A DNA stretch of 64,000 nt from Muscardinus avellanarius (GCA_963383645.1 OY726559.1:120489405-120553404), one strand, 5' to 3'. Shown: positions 1 through 10,110, numbered from the stretch's first letter. Translations and numbers: made by a program. Notes: generated from the sequence alone by a model not told the origin.

Positions 1-127
1 AACATCTAACTCCTCTCTCTATCCATGTGCTGGCCACGGCATCCCCAAACCCCCTGTGTGCTGATCGTGTGACCCTGTGTGTGTGGCATGGCTGTGACTT
101 GTACCTCCTGACTTGGTGTCCACACAG

Positions 128-212
128 TGAGTCCACCCTGCACCGCTATGAGGTTCACCCCTACCGGCCCCTCCAAGTGGGTCCTGGCCCTGAATTCAAA
201 ACTACCCTGAGG
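128..212 (+). CDS. ITGA10: ITGA10 coding exon, 7th from last
   Basis: The acceptor is cacacag ending at 127 and the donor gtgaga starts at 213. The first base completes a split codon, followed by 28 codons starting ESTLHRYEV and ending FKTTLR. Part of the calf-2 stalk. Bases 1-127 are intron with no feature of note. Confidence 0.9.
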
Positions 213-1093
213 GTGAGAAGCTGGAGGGGTCTTACCATGGCAGGGGCGGGGTTGGGAGAACGATAGGGTGTGGGACGAGGAAAAGAGCATCTTTTGGATT
301 TCAGCGGTACCCAGGGTGAAGGGGGAGATGAGGAAGGACCTTCTGCGTCCCATGTCTTCCCATTTCCAATCCTCCGCTCAGGTTCAGAACCTCGGCTGCT
401 ATGTGGTCAGCGGCCTCATCATCTCAGCCCTCCTTCCAGCCGTAGCCCACGGGGGCAATTATTTCCTGTCGCTGTCTCAAGTCATCACTAACAACGTGAG
501 TCTGGGTTGCAGTGCGTGGAACCCTGCTGTCTTGAGCAGTGGACTCCCCGAAGCTGGGCATCCCACCACCTGCCTCTGTGCTGGCCCACTGCTCTCAGAC
601 CTCCTCTTCCTGGAGGGCCTTTCTTTTACATGTATGGTTTCTCTGGGAAGGAAGAGATAGATTATACATAGAAGGACCTTTTTTTGTGGCAATGGACATT
701 GAACCCAGGGGCATTCTACTTCCTATCTATACCTCCAGCCCTATTTTATTTTATTTACTTTTTTAAATCTTTTGCAGAAGCCGGGCGTGGTGGTGCACAC
801 TTGTAATCCCGGTGCTTGGGAGGCTGAGACAGGAGGATCGCACAGGTTTGAAGCCAGCCTCAGCTAATTAGTGAGGCTCTCAGCAACTCAGTGAGACCCT
901 GTTTCCAAATAAAATATAAAATGGGTCTGGGAGTATAGCCCGGAGGTAGAAAGCCTCTGGGTTCCACCCCCAGTACCACCAAAATAAAATAAAATAAAAT
1001 AAAATAAAATAAAATAAAATAAAATAAAATATTTTGCAGTACTGGGGATGGAACCCAGGGGCATTCTATCTCTGAGCTACACCCCAGCCCTAT

Positions 1094-1132
<39 letters not shown>

Positions 1133-3619
1133 TTGGTGGTACTGGGGTTCCTGGAAGCCATTCTACCTCTGGGCTACACTCCCAGACCTATTTTTTTATA
1201 TTTTTATTTGGAAACAGGGTCTCTTAAGCCAACGAGGCTGGCTTCGAACCTGTGCGATCCTCCTGTCTCCACCTCCCAAGCGCGGGGATTACAAGCGTGC
1301 GCCACCACACCCGGCCCCAGCTCTATTTTTTTTATTCTTTGTTTTGAAACAGGGTCTCACTGAGTTTTAAAGGGTCTCACTAAGTAGTAGCTGAGGCTGT
1401 CTGTGAACCACGATCCTCCTGTCTTAGTTTCCCAAATGCTGGAATTACAAGCGTGTGCCACCATGCCTGACCTCCTATATTATTTTTACTTGGAAATACA
1501 GTCTTGCTAGGTTGATAAGAGTCTCACTACTTGCTGAGGCTGTCTTTGAACCTGTGATCCTCCTTGTCTCAGCCTCTCAAGTACTAGGATTACAGGTGTG
1601 CGCCACCACGCCCAGCTCTAGAAAGATCATTAAAAGTGTGGGTAGTGCTGGGCATGGTGGTGAACATCTTCAATTTTAGTTCTTGGGAGGCTAAGACAAG
1701 AGGATCGCAGGTTCAAGACCAGCCTTGGCAACTTAGCAAGACCTTTGTGTGTGTGTATGTGTGTGATACTGAGATTTGAACCCAGAGGCATTCTACCTCC
1801 GAACTACACCACCAGCCAAATTTTCTTTTTTTGAAACAGGATCTCACTACATTGATGAGAGTCTTACTTCTTATTGAGGCTGTCCTCAAACCTGCGATCC
1901 TCCTGTCTCAGCCTCTCAAGTACTAGGATTACAAGTGTGTACCATCACTCTCAGCTTAGCAAGACCTTTCTTTTTTTTTTTTTGTGGTGGTACTGGGGTT
2001 CCTGGAAGCCCTTCTACCTATGGGCTACACTCCCAGACCTATTTTATACTTTTTATTTGGAAACAGGGTCTCTTAAACCAGCGCGGCTGGCTTCGAACCT
2101 GCGCGATCCTCCTGTCTCCGCCTCCCAAGCGCGGGGATTACAAGCGTGTGCCACCACGCCCGGCTAGCAAGAACTTTTTTCAAAATAAACATTAAACAGG
2201 ACAGCTGAGCATGGTGGCACACGCTTGTAATCCCAGAATTTGAGAGGATAAGACAGGAAGATCGTGGTCTGTAGACAGCCTCAGCTACTTAGGCCCTTTG
2301 CAACTCAATGAGACCCTGTTTCAAAATAAAGAATAAAAAATTGGGCTGGGGATGTAGCTTGGAGGTCGAATGCCCCTGGGTTCCATTCCAGTACCACAAA
2401 ATGAATGAATGAATGAATGAACGAATGAATGACTAGGGCTGGAGGTGCTGCTTCGAGGTACAATGTGCCTGAGATCAATCCTCATTACCCTCCTCCAAAA
2501 AAAAAAAAAAAAAAAGAGCATGGGTAGTGTGCTTCTGTTCCCGCAGCAGCAGGGTCTCAACTGGCTCTCCCTCCAGGCCAGCTGCACAGTGCAGAACCTG
2601 ACCGAGCCCCCGGGACCCCCTGTGCATCCGGAGGAGCTTCAGCACACGAGCCGGCTGGTATGAATCACTAGAGGACCCAGAGCGGGAAGCCGGGAGCTGG
2701 CGGCTTGGTGATGGGAGGGGCGAAGGGGAAGCGCCTGGGAGGCGGGGCCTCGGCCTGGTGATGGGAGGGGCGGGGCGAAGGGGAAGCGCCTGGGAGGCGG
2801 GGCCTCGGCCTGGTGATGGGAGGGGCGGGGCGAAGGGGAAGCGCCTGGGAGGCGGGGCCTCGCCTCCAGGTCCTGACAGGTCTCTCTCTCGGTAGAATGG
2901 GAGCAATGCTTGGTGTCAGGTCGTGAGCTGCCACCTTGGGCCGCTGGCAAAGGGGACGGAGGTCTCTGTTGGACTACTGAGGCTGATTCATAATGAATTT
3001 TTCCGGAGGGTAAATTTTTTTTTTTTTTTTACTTCTCACCTTCTGTTTTCATCTGGAACGTTCATATAGGTTTTAGAAGTAGACAGACCCATGTTTCAAG
3101 TTTTAGTAGCTATTTAACTATGAGCAAGTTATTTCATCTCGCTAAACTTCTTTTGCTCAATCTTCAAAATGGGAAAGATAAGCCGGGCGTGGTGGCGCAC
3201 GCTTGTAATCCCCGCGCTTGGGAGGCGGAGACAGGAGGATCGCGCAGGTTCGGAGCCAGCCGCGCGCGCTGGCTTAGGAGACCCTGTTTCCAAAATGAAA
3301 ATGTAAAAATAGGTCTGGGAGTGTAGCCCGGAGGTAGAAGGGCTTCCGGGAACCCCAGTACCACCAAAAAAAAAAAAAACCTGTTTCTTTGAGTTTTTGT
3401 AAAGAATGCGTACTGAGGTGGACATATGGGAAATACTCAATAGAACCTAGTTATTATCCTTTTACTTTTCTTACTGCTGTATTAATAATCAGTTAAAATT
3501 CTGGGTGCAGTGGCATATGCCTGTAATCTCAGTACTTGGGAGGCTGAGGCAGAGGAATTCAGGTTCAAGAACAGCCTCATTCAATAATTTAGCTTCTCTT
3601 TCTCTCTCCCCTTCCCTCC

Positions 3620-3650
<31 letters not shown>

Positions 3651-6600
3651 TTTTTGTGTGTGGTATTGGAGATGGAACCCATGGCACTTCTACTTCTAGA
3701 CTACACCCCCAGATCTATTTAATTTTTATTTGGAAACGGGCTGGCTAAGTTGCTGATAGCCTCACTAAGTGGCTGAGGCTAGCTTGGAACTTGCGACCTT
3801 CCTATCTTAGCCTCCCAAGTACGAGGATTATAGGTGTGTGCCCTTATGCCTGGCTTAACCTTTTTCAAAATAAGAAAGCCAGTCATGGTGGCACACACCT
3901 ATAATCTTAGTACCAAGACAGGAGGATCATAGGTTTTAAGCCAGCCTCAGCCACTGAGACCCTGTTTTCACCAGGCATGGTAGAGCATATGTAAAATAAA
4001 CAGAAGTATCATGGGTTCACGGCTATCCTCAGCTGCTTAGCGAGGCCCTCCACAACTTAGTGAGCCCTATTTCAAAATAAAGAATTAAAAATAGGACTGG
4101 GAGTGCCTGGCGTGGTGGTGCACACTTGTAATCCCCACACTTGGGAGGCAGAGACAGGAGGATCGCACAGGTTCGAAGCCAGTCATGATGGCTTAAGAGA
4201 CTCTGTTTCCACATAAAAAAGTATAAAAATAGGTCTGGGGGTGTAGCCTGTGGGAGTGTAGCCGGAGGTAGAAGGGCTTCCAGAAACCCTAGTACCACCA
4301 AAAAAAATAGGACTGGGAGTGTAGCTTGGAGGTAGAAGGTCCCTGTGTTCAATCCCCAGTATTGAAAAAAAAAAATTAAATAAAACAGGAATGGGGGTAT
4401 AGCTCAGAAGCAGAATGGTCCTGGGTTTAATCCCCAGTCTAAGGAAATAAGTAAGTAAGTAAATAAATAAATAAATAAATAGGGCTGGAGTTTTAGCTTA
4501 GTAGTAGTGTGTTCCTGGGTTTGACACCCTCCCAATAATTAAATCAAGTAACAATCACAGGATATCTGAATTTAATTAGTTAATAATCCATCAAGTGCTT
4601 GTGATATGAAAGATTCCATATTAGCATCATATCTAATTCATTATAGGTATTACTCAATTTTTATTAAATGAATGAATGAAATATTGCTGGTACATGTAGG
4701 ATTTGTATCGGGACGGTGGGATGTACATTGTATAGTTGAAGCCAGGCATGCGGTATATGCCTGTAATCCCAGTGCTTAGGGGGTTGAGACAGGAAGATCG
4801 CAAGTTTAAGACCAGCCTCAGAAACTTAGCGAGGCCCTCAGCAACTTATCAAGATCTTGTTTCAAAATTAAACAAAATAAGTCTTAGGTATAGCTCAGAC
4901 GCAGACAGCTCCTGGGTTCAACCCTCAGTACTCCCCCCCCAAAAAAAATTGTGTAGATGAGAATGATCTGAATGATGAAAGGTCTCTGAAGCTAGGGAGA
5001 TTATTTGAACTTAATACGGTGGGCGGTCAGAAGTCAGTGTGAGTTCCTGAGCACAGTGACATTAATTATAAGTGGCTACTTAGCACTAGGTGTTTATACT
5101 GTATATTCCCACTTACCACCTACTTTGCGTAACACCAGATCCTGGGGATGTAGGCATATATTTTAGGGATAAGTCTAACAAACCACCCTTCTCCCAGTCT
5201 AGTTTTCTCTTTATCTTTCTTTGGTATCTTTTCACCCTTTTGACAAAAGGGTTTTTTTTGTTTTTTGTTTTTTTGGTGGTACTGAAGGTGGAACCCTGAG
5301 GCTTTCTACCTCCAGGCTATACTCCCAGACCCATTTTATATTTTATTTGGAAACAGGGTCTCACTAAGTTGCTGAGAGCCTCACTCAGTAGCTGAGGCTG
5401 GCTTCGAACCTGCGCGATCCTCCTGTCTCAGCCTCCCAAGTGCAGGGATTACAAGCGTGCGCCATCACGCCCGGCATTGACAAAAGTTTTTTAAGAAACC
5501 TCTACATACTTGGCACCATGCCAGGACTAGGCCCTGGGGCCATAAAGGCCAGTAAGATGCAGATCTTAACCTCAAGGATCTGATAGTTCAGTGGCAAAGA
5601 CACATGAGTAATCGCCGGCTCAGTGAGGCTCAGGGGCATGGTACTGGCCTCAGCTCAGCCCTGGTGAGGGCCCTCCTGGCTGCATCACAGCACGGCGGGG
5701 CACATTGTACATCTTGTCTCTCTCCCTCTTAGAAAGCCACCAGGATTCGATCATGGGGGCTCCATTCTGATGATTTTAGTCCTAACCATATCTCAAAGGC
5801 CCCAACTAAACACCATAGTTGGATAAAGTCTCCACCCCCTTAATAATATCTCACAACAGTGATTACATTTGAACACATGAAAGCTCAGGGGACATTTAAA
5901 ACAATCCATAGTTACATAGATAGTGAGTTACAGGGAAAGATTTCCCTAATTCCCAGAGGATAAACCTCAGTGTAATAGAGAGAGATTAGCTAAATGAAAG
6001 GGGAGTGGAATACATTTCAGGTAAACAACACATTTAAAGCTCCGGAGGCAGGCCAGGTGTGGTGGTGCACTGGTGGTGCACGCTTGTAATCCCAGGACTT
6101 GAGAGGCTGAGACAGAAGGATCACAGGTTCCTGGCCTGCCTTAGCAATTTAGTAATAACCTCTGTAATTTAGCAAGACCCTATTTCAAACTTTTTAAAAA
6201 TAAATAAAATAGAGCTTGAAGTGTAGCTCAGAGGTAGAATGCCCCTGGGTTCAATCCTCAATACCATAAAATAAATAAATAACATAATGAAAATAAATAA
6301 CAATATACTATGGTACATGCCTGTAATCCCAGTGCTTTTGCAAGGCTGAGACAGGAGTATCATAGGTTCCAGGCCAGTCTCAGCAACTTAGTGAGACTGT
6401 TTCAAAAAATAAATAAATAAAGCTGGGCGTTGTGGTGCACACTTGTAATCCAGTTCTTGGGAGGTTGAGACAGGAGGATCTGGGTTCCCTGCGAGCCTCA
6501 GCTACTTAGTGAGGCCCTCTGCAACTTAGTGAGACCCTGTTTCAAAATAAAAAAATAAAAAATCAGAAGCTGGGCGTGGTGGCACACGCTTGTAATCCCA

Positions 6601-8952
6601 GCATTTGGGAGGCTGAGACTGGAGGATCGCCATTCGCAGACAGCCTCAGCTACTTAGTGAGGCCCTCCGCAACTTAGTGAGACCCTGTTTCAAAATAAAG
6701 AATTAAAAAAAAAATAGGGCAGGGAATGTAGCTTAGAGGTCAAATGCCCCCTGGGTTTCATCCCAGACCCACAAAAAAAAAAAAAAAAAATTGGGCTGGG
6801 AGTGTAGCTCAGAGGTAGAATGTCCCTGGGTTCAATCTCTAGTACCGAAAAAATAAAAAATAATAAAATAGGGCCGGGCGTGGTGGCGCACACTTGTAAT
6901 CCCTGTACTTGGGAGGCGGAGACAGGAGGATCATGCTGGTTCGAAGCCAGCCGCACTGGTGTAAGAGACCCTGTTTCAAAAATTAAAATAGGGAGCCAGG
7001 CGTGGTGGCACATGCTTGTAATCCCCGCGCTTGGGAGGCAGAGACAGGAGGATCGCGCAGGTTCAAGGCCAGCTGCGTGCGCTGGCTTAGGAGACCCTGT
7101 TTCCAAATAAAAATATAAAATAGGTCTGGGAGTGTAGCCCGGAGGTAGAAGGGCTTCCAGGAACCCCAGCACCACCCCAAAATAATAATAATAATAATAA
7201 TAATTATTATTATTATTATTATTTTTTAAAAGGGCTGGGACGCAGCTCCAAGGTGGAAGGCCCCTGGGTTCAATCTCCAGTGCAAAAATAAATAAAAACC
7301 CAGAGGCTTTGCATCTGTTGCCTTCCTCGCTCTCCCATTGGTCCTCAACCTCTTCTGGTCTCAGGGGCCCTAGAAGCTGGCCACTGAGCTCCAGCTTTGC
7401 TCTTGGGGCCCCGCAGTCTCATCGCCTGGTGATGCTCACCATCAATGTCTTCCTATCCCCTTGTTCCACAGGCCAGGTTCAAGTCTCTGACCGTGGTCAG
7501 CACCTTCGAGCTGGGAACGGAGAAGGACAGTGTCCTACAGCTGCCAGAAGCCCCCCGCTGGAGCGAGGTGGGCCGAGAGCTAGGACAGGAGTGTTGATAG
7601 GTGGGGTAAGGGTGCCTGCACAAAGGCAGCCGACCAGCTGAGTGGGAAGTGACAGGGAGAGTGGCAGGGCTCCACTGCCTCCCTTCCTGCCTCGGCTCTC
7701 TCCTCTGAGTAGAAATGGTTGATCCCAGCTAGGTGTGGTTGTGTACACTTGTAATCCCTGTACTGGAGAGGCTGCTACAGGAGGATCTCAGGTTCAAGGA
7801 CAGCCTCAGCAAGTAGTGAATAAATAAATTAAAATAAAATTGGACTGGGAGTGTAGCTCAGAGGTAGAATGTCCTTGGGTTCAGTCAATCCCCAGTACCA
7901 CAAAAAAAAAAAAAAAAAAAGGAAGAAAGAAAGAAAGAAAAGAAACAATTGATTGTAACCAGGCCTGGTTGTGCACACCTATAATCCCGGTATTTGGGAG
8001 GCTGATATAGGAGGATCACAGGTTCAAGACTACCTTCAGAAATTTACTAAGGTCCCTCAGCAACTCAGCAAGATTCTGTTTCAAAATAAATAAATAAAGC
8101 TGGGGGGTGGTGGCACATACCTGTAATCCCAGTACTTGGGAGGCTGAGACAGGAGGATCACAGTTTCAAGGACAGCCTCAGCAAGTGAGACTTTCAACAA
8201 CCTAGTGAAATCCTGTCTCAAAATAAAAATTAAATAGAACTGAGGATGTAGCTCAGAGGGAGAATGTCCCTGGGTTTGATCCCCAGTACCAAAATAAAAA
8301 AAAAGAAAGAAAGAAAGAAAGAAGGGAAGAAAGCAAAAAAGGAAGGAAGGAAGGAAAAGAGAAGAAAACTAGGGCTGGGGGTATAGCCTAGAAGTAGAAA
8401 ACCTCTGGGTTCAACCTCCAGTACCAAAAATAAAACTAAAACAAAAAATGGAACGAAACCCCAACAACAGCAACAACTGTTCTTGCGCAGAGCCTGCTGG
8501 AGGTGGTTCAGACCCGCCCGGCGCTCATCTCCCTGTGGGTCCTCCTGGGCAGCGCCCTGGGAGGGCTGCTCCTGCTGGCCCTCCTTGTCTTCTGTCTGTG
8601 GAAGGTGAGCAGTGCATGCGGGAGTGAGGGGCACGGCGCCCACGAGCTGACGGGCCCTGGGTGTAATTGGGATTTGCGCCGGCGGCTGGTCAGCTGTGGG
8701 TGCGATGCCCAGATCTCCTTCACTGTTCTCCCCGATCCTTGGTTGAATAAGTTAAGCCAATTAAAACAAAATTAAATTCCGCTTTTGGAAGCAGAACAAA
8801 AGTGAAGGCCTCAGATATGTGCCAGGGCCATTGGCGAGGTCTCCCGTCAGGGCATTTGGCGATGGTTCTTATCTCTTCCTCTGCAGCTTGGCTTCTTTGC
8901 CCGGAAGAAAATCCCCCAGGAAGAAAAAAGAGAAGAGATGTTGGCGCAGTGA
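128..8952 (+). CDS. ITGA10: Integrin alpha-10, C-terminal part (last seven coding exons; 5' part outside window)
   Basis: Coding segments are 128-212, 382-495, 2577-2657, 2896-3009, 7472-7567, 8491-8604 and 8887-8952, joined in phase by GT-AG introns and giving about 222 residues. They encode the membrane-proximal extracellular stalk (calf-2 region, with N-glycosylation sequons NLT and NGS), one hydrophobic transmembrane helix, and a short tail with a GFFAR version of the alpha-integrin GFFKR clasp, ending MLAQ. Integrin alpha-10 pairs with beta-1 as a collagen receptor at the cell surface, best known in cartilage. The exon sequences match the known alpha-10 C-terminus closely, including the VITNN/ASC and FFRR/ARFKSL junctions, and the neighbours ANKRD35 and PIAS3 fit the conserved order. 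The I-domain and beta-propeller exons lie upstream of the window. No stop or frameshift is visible. Alpha-11 is the nearest alternative, but its tail differs. Confidence 0.95.
382..495 (+). CDS. ITGA10: ITGA10 coding exon, 6th from last
   Basis: Exactly 38 codons in phase 0, starting VQNLGCYVV and ending VITNN. The acceptor ends ctcag at 381 and the donor gtgagt starts at 496. Extracellular stalk. Confidence 0.93.
496..2576 (+). repeat. ITGA10 intron filled with B1-dID SINEs
   Basis: Minus-strand copies or parts lie at about 690-770 (dID only), 1037-1107 (dID), 1133-1315, 1316-1472, 1473-1617, 1767-1955 and 1983-2165. Plus-strand copies lie at about 781-1020, 1630-1745, 2203-2400 and a lone dID at 2431-2515. 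Their tails grew into simple repeats: AAAAT at 983-1030, TTTA at 1094-1132 and AATG at 2399-2428. The only non-repeat DNA is about 500-680 and 2516-2576. Confidence 0.85.
2577..2657 (+). CDS. ITGA10: ITGA10 coding exon, 5th from last
   Basis: 27 codons in phase 0, starting ASCTVQNLT (an N-glycosylation sequon) and ending HTSRL. The chosen acceptor is ctctccctccag ending at 2576, because it gives the known VITNN-ASC junction. Other in-frame AG sites lie 24, 27 and 30 bases upstream (see findings). The donor gtatga at 2658 is weak. Confidence 0.92.
2706..2869 (+). repeat. GC-rich minisatellite, three units, in a short ITGA10 intron
   Basis: Three head-to-tail units start at 2706, 2756 and 2811 with lengths of 50, 55 and about 55-59 bases. 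Units 2 and 3 carry an extra cgggg relative to unit 1. Each unit contains ggtgatgggaggggcg and cgcctgggaggcgggg blocks, which are GC-box-like. It fills most of the 238-base intron 2658-2895. Confidence 0.95.
2896..3009 (+). CDS. ITGA10: ITGA10 coding exon, 4th from last
   Basis: 38 codons in phase 0, starting NGSNAWCQV (sequon NGS) and ending HNEFFRR. The acceptor is ctctcggtag ending at 2895 (a TAG acceptor) and the donor gtaaat starts at 3010. Confidence 0.93.
3070..3460 (+). mobile_element. MIR SINE, interrupted by a younger B1-dID
   Basis: Bases 3070-3180 follow the MIR core: a gctatttaactatgagcaag stretch, then attt-catct-gctaaactt and a tcttcaaaatgggaaagata end. After the inserted SINE the MIR 3' part resumes (about 3385-3460, including gggaaatactcaatagaacc). 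MIRs are pre-placental elements, so the split dates the insertion as later. Confidence 0.65.
3182..3379 (+). mobile_element. B1-dID SINE, CpG-rich subfamily a, inserted in a MIR
   Basis: Full-length copy with most CpGs kept: gcgcacgc near the 5' end, ccccgcgcttggg, gatcgcgcaggttcgg, then the shortened B1 3' part (ggcttaggagaccctg), a tctgggagtgtagcc dID head, the variant gggcttccgggaacccc end and an A tail. Retained CpGs suggest a young copy. Confidence 0.9.
4106..4305 (+). mobile_element. Nested B1-dID SINE (subfamily a) with 16-bp target-site duplication
   Basis: The copy splits an older SINE between its B1 and dID halves. The flanks at 4090-4105 and 4306-4321 are identical (aataggactgggagtg). 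The inserted copy has a small internal duplication in its dID head (two gtgtagcc motifs near 4237-4264). Confidence 0.95.
4385..4545 (+). mobile_element. Two dID monomers in tandem
   Basis: Two tRNA-derived dID units without a B1 partner lie head to tail: one at about 4385-4440 with an AAGT/AAAT tail (4443-4482) and one at about 4483-4545. Both keep the tagctcag-like A-box region and the cctgggtttaa/gggtttgac B-box region. Confidence 0.75.
5250..5476 (-). mobile_element. B1-dID SINE (subfamily b) with 10-bp target-site duplication
   Basis: Reads as the complement of a full copy and ends in tcacgcccggc. The flanks ttgacaaaag at 5240-5249 and 5477-5486 are identical. Confidence 0.9.
5487..5940. 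repeat. Old interspersed repeat remnants (probable L2 and another ancient element)
   Basis: Bases about 5505-5620 (ggcaccatgccaggactagg, ggggccataaaggccagtaag, ctcaaggatctgatagttca) resemble an antisense L2 3' region. Bases about 5735-5930 (gggggctccattctgatgat, ctcaaaggccccaac, aacacatgaaagctcagggg) resemble another common ancient mammalian repeat whose family I cannot name. Both are strongly diverged. Confidence 0.4.
7184..7223. repeat. (TAA)n/(TTA)n perfect palindrome in a SINE tail
   Basis: A TAA-repeat SINE tail runs straight into TTA repeats. The centre lies between 7203 and 7204, with perfect 20-base arms and no loop. Confidence 0.9.
7472..7567 (+). CDS. ITGA10: ITGA10 coding exon, 3rd from last
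   Basis: 32 codons in phase 0, starting ARFKSLTVV and ending PRWSE. The acceptor is ttgttccacag ending at 7471 and the donor gtgggc starts at 7568. Last stalk segment before the transmembrane exon. Confidence 0.94.
7568..8490 (+). repeat. ITGA10 intron with B1-dID SINEs
   Basis: Bases 7568-7725 are non-repetitive. Plus-strand SINEs follow at about 7727-7905, 7960-8097 (B1 only), 8098-8300 and 8369-8445 (dID only), separated by purine-rich GAAA/GGAA tails (7920-7950, 8300-8375). The last dID tail ends only about 45 bases before the next exon. Confidence 0.85.
8491..8604 (+). CDS. ITGA10: ITGA10 transmembrane exon (penultimate)
   Basis: 38 codons in phase 0, starting SLLEVVQTRP, followed by a helix of about 24 hydrophobic residues and ending VFCLWK. 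The acceptor is ttcttgcgcag ending at 8490, preceded by an unusually weak pyrimidine tract (see findings). The donor gtgagc starts at 8605. Confidence 0.95.
8887..8952 (+). CDS. ITGA10: ITGA10 last coding exon: cytoplasmic tail and stop
   Basis: 21 codons plus TGA at 8950-8952. It begins LGFFARKK, the alpha-integrin membrane-proximal clasp that binds the beta tail, and ends EEMLAQ. The acceptor is cctctgcag ending at 8886. The 282-base intron before it has no repeat. Confidence 0.95.
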   Translation, partial: LGFFARKKIPQEEKREEMLAQ

Positions 8953-10110
8953 GTGTAGAATGTGGCTCTAGAAAGTTCTCCTGGCAGCTTCTTCAAGAGA
9001 CTTGCATCAGAGCAGAGGCTCGGAGGGGACAGGAAGATGCCTCTGGGCTGTTTCCCCAGACCTGCAGCCTCACTCGACTTGAGTCCTGGGGGACACTGCT
9101 GGCAGGAGATGAGGCCTTACCTCAGAGGGAGAGGCTGGCGCCGAAGCCAGCGCGGCTCCTACCCACTGCTCCCTCCACCGCCCCCTCCTGGATCCACAGT
9201 CGACACTGGGGTCTTTGTTTGGGGCTCTTCCATCGCCCCTCCACAGGAATCAAAGGAATTTTTTACCTAGGTCCCTCTACTTTCAGATCCCCTCACTCTT
9301 TGGAAAGGATGGGGCTTCTCCTCCTCCATTCCCCCCTCTCACCTTCCAGGCTGCTCCCCACTCCACAGGAGGGAGCTGACGTTGGCTTGAAAGAAGTAAA
9401 GTCAACATCTGCTGCTTTCCTGTGGAGTCTAGTGATTCATAAAGCCGGATGGGAGAGTCAACAGGAAAAAAGGAGGGAGGAGAAAAAGCCACAGGAGACA
9501 TTCTGTACAATTCAAGGAACAGAGAAGCCTTTAGACAGGCAACTGCCGCCCCCACCCCACCCCGAAACCTGAGAGTTGGCGGTGCGCCTGCCCGCCCTCA
9601 GGTGCTGGGGAAACTGAGCTGCCCCTGGGCTTGCTGGGCACGGCTTCCCGACCTCCAGCCTTCCCCGGGAGCAAAGCCTGGGCCTGCTGCCTGCTTTTCT
9701 GGTGTCAGGGGCCCCCTGGTGGCTAAATCTGGAATAGCAGCGAAGGCCACATACCCTGGGCTCTTTTCTTCCCTTCTCCCAAATCTTACTCTTGAGCCCT
9801 CAATGGGGCCTTATAGAAAGCAGAGAGAAGGGAGAAGATTGCGGCTTGATCCTGGGAATTGCTTTCACCTCGGGAGCTTTGGGAAGCAGCAGCTTTAGCA
9901 TCAGAGCAAGTGGGATGTTCTTTAGGAAGCCAGGGTGGGTGGTGTGAGGTCTCTGAGGAGCAAGGCCTTACTTGCCCAGTGCTGTTTGTGTAGCACAAAC
10001 AGCTCCTAGGAAAATGTTTCTGGGGTAACCTCAGTCAGACTTTACAAAGTTTCTCATTGGAATCAGTTTGCCAGACCTTGCTGGATATTTACTGGAAATC
10101 CCTGAGTTCA

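Larger units (their letters stand above)
3010..7471 (+). repeat. Large ITGA10 intron, dominated by SINEs
   Basis: Contains a MIR (3070-3460) split by a SINE (3182-3379), B1 parts at 3499-3594 and 3867-3975, a minus copy at 3656-3856, a host SINE at about 3976-4375 with a nested copy at 4106-4305, two dIDs at 4385-4545, plus copies at 4740-4945, 6050-6283, 6302-6420, 6421-6560, 6568-6790, 6872-6990 and 6994-7180, dIDs at 6792-6855 and 7228-7290, and a minus copy at 5250-5476. The copy at 6050 has a short internal duplication of tggtggtgcac. Old repeat remnants occupy about 5487-5940. The rest, about 4560-4735, 4950-5235 and 5940-6045, shows nothing I recognise beyond a possible L2 tail near 4640-4700. 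Confidence 0.8.

Noticed and set aside
1133..1363. Recurring peptides such as [19 protein letters not shown] and [18 protein letters not shown] across the window
   Set aside because: They are translations of the two strands of the same B1-dID SINE. The match follows the DNA repeat, not a protein family.
8802..9572. 256-codon open frame across the ITGA10 3' end
   Set aside because: It starts in an intron, crosses the true last exon in another frame and runs into the 3'UTR. No domain or conserved pattern.
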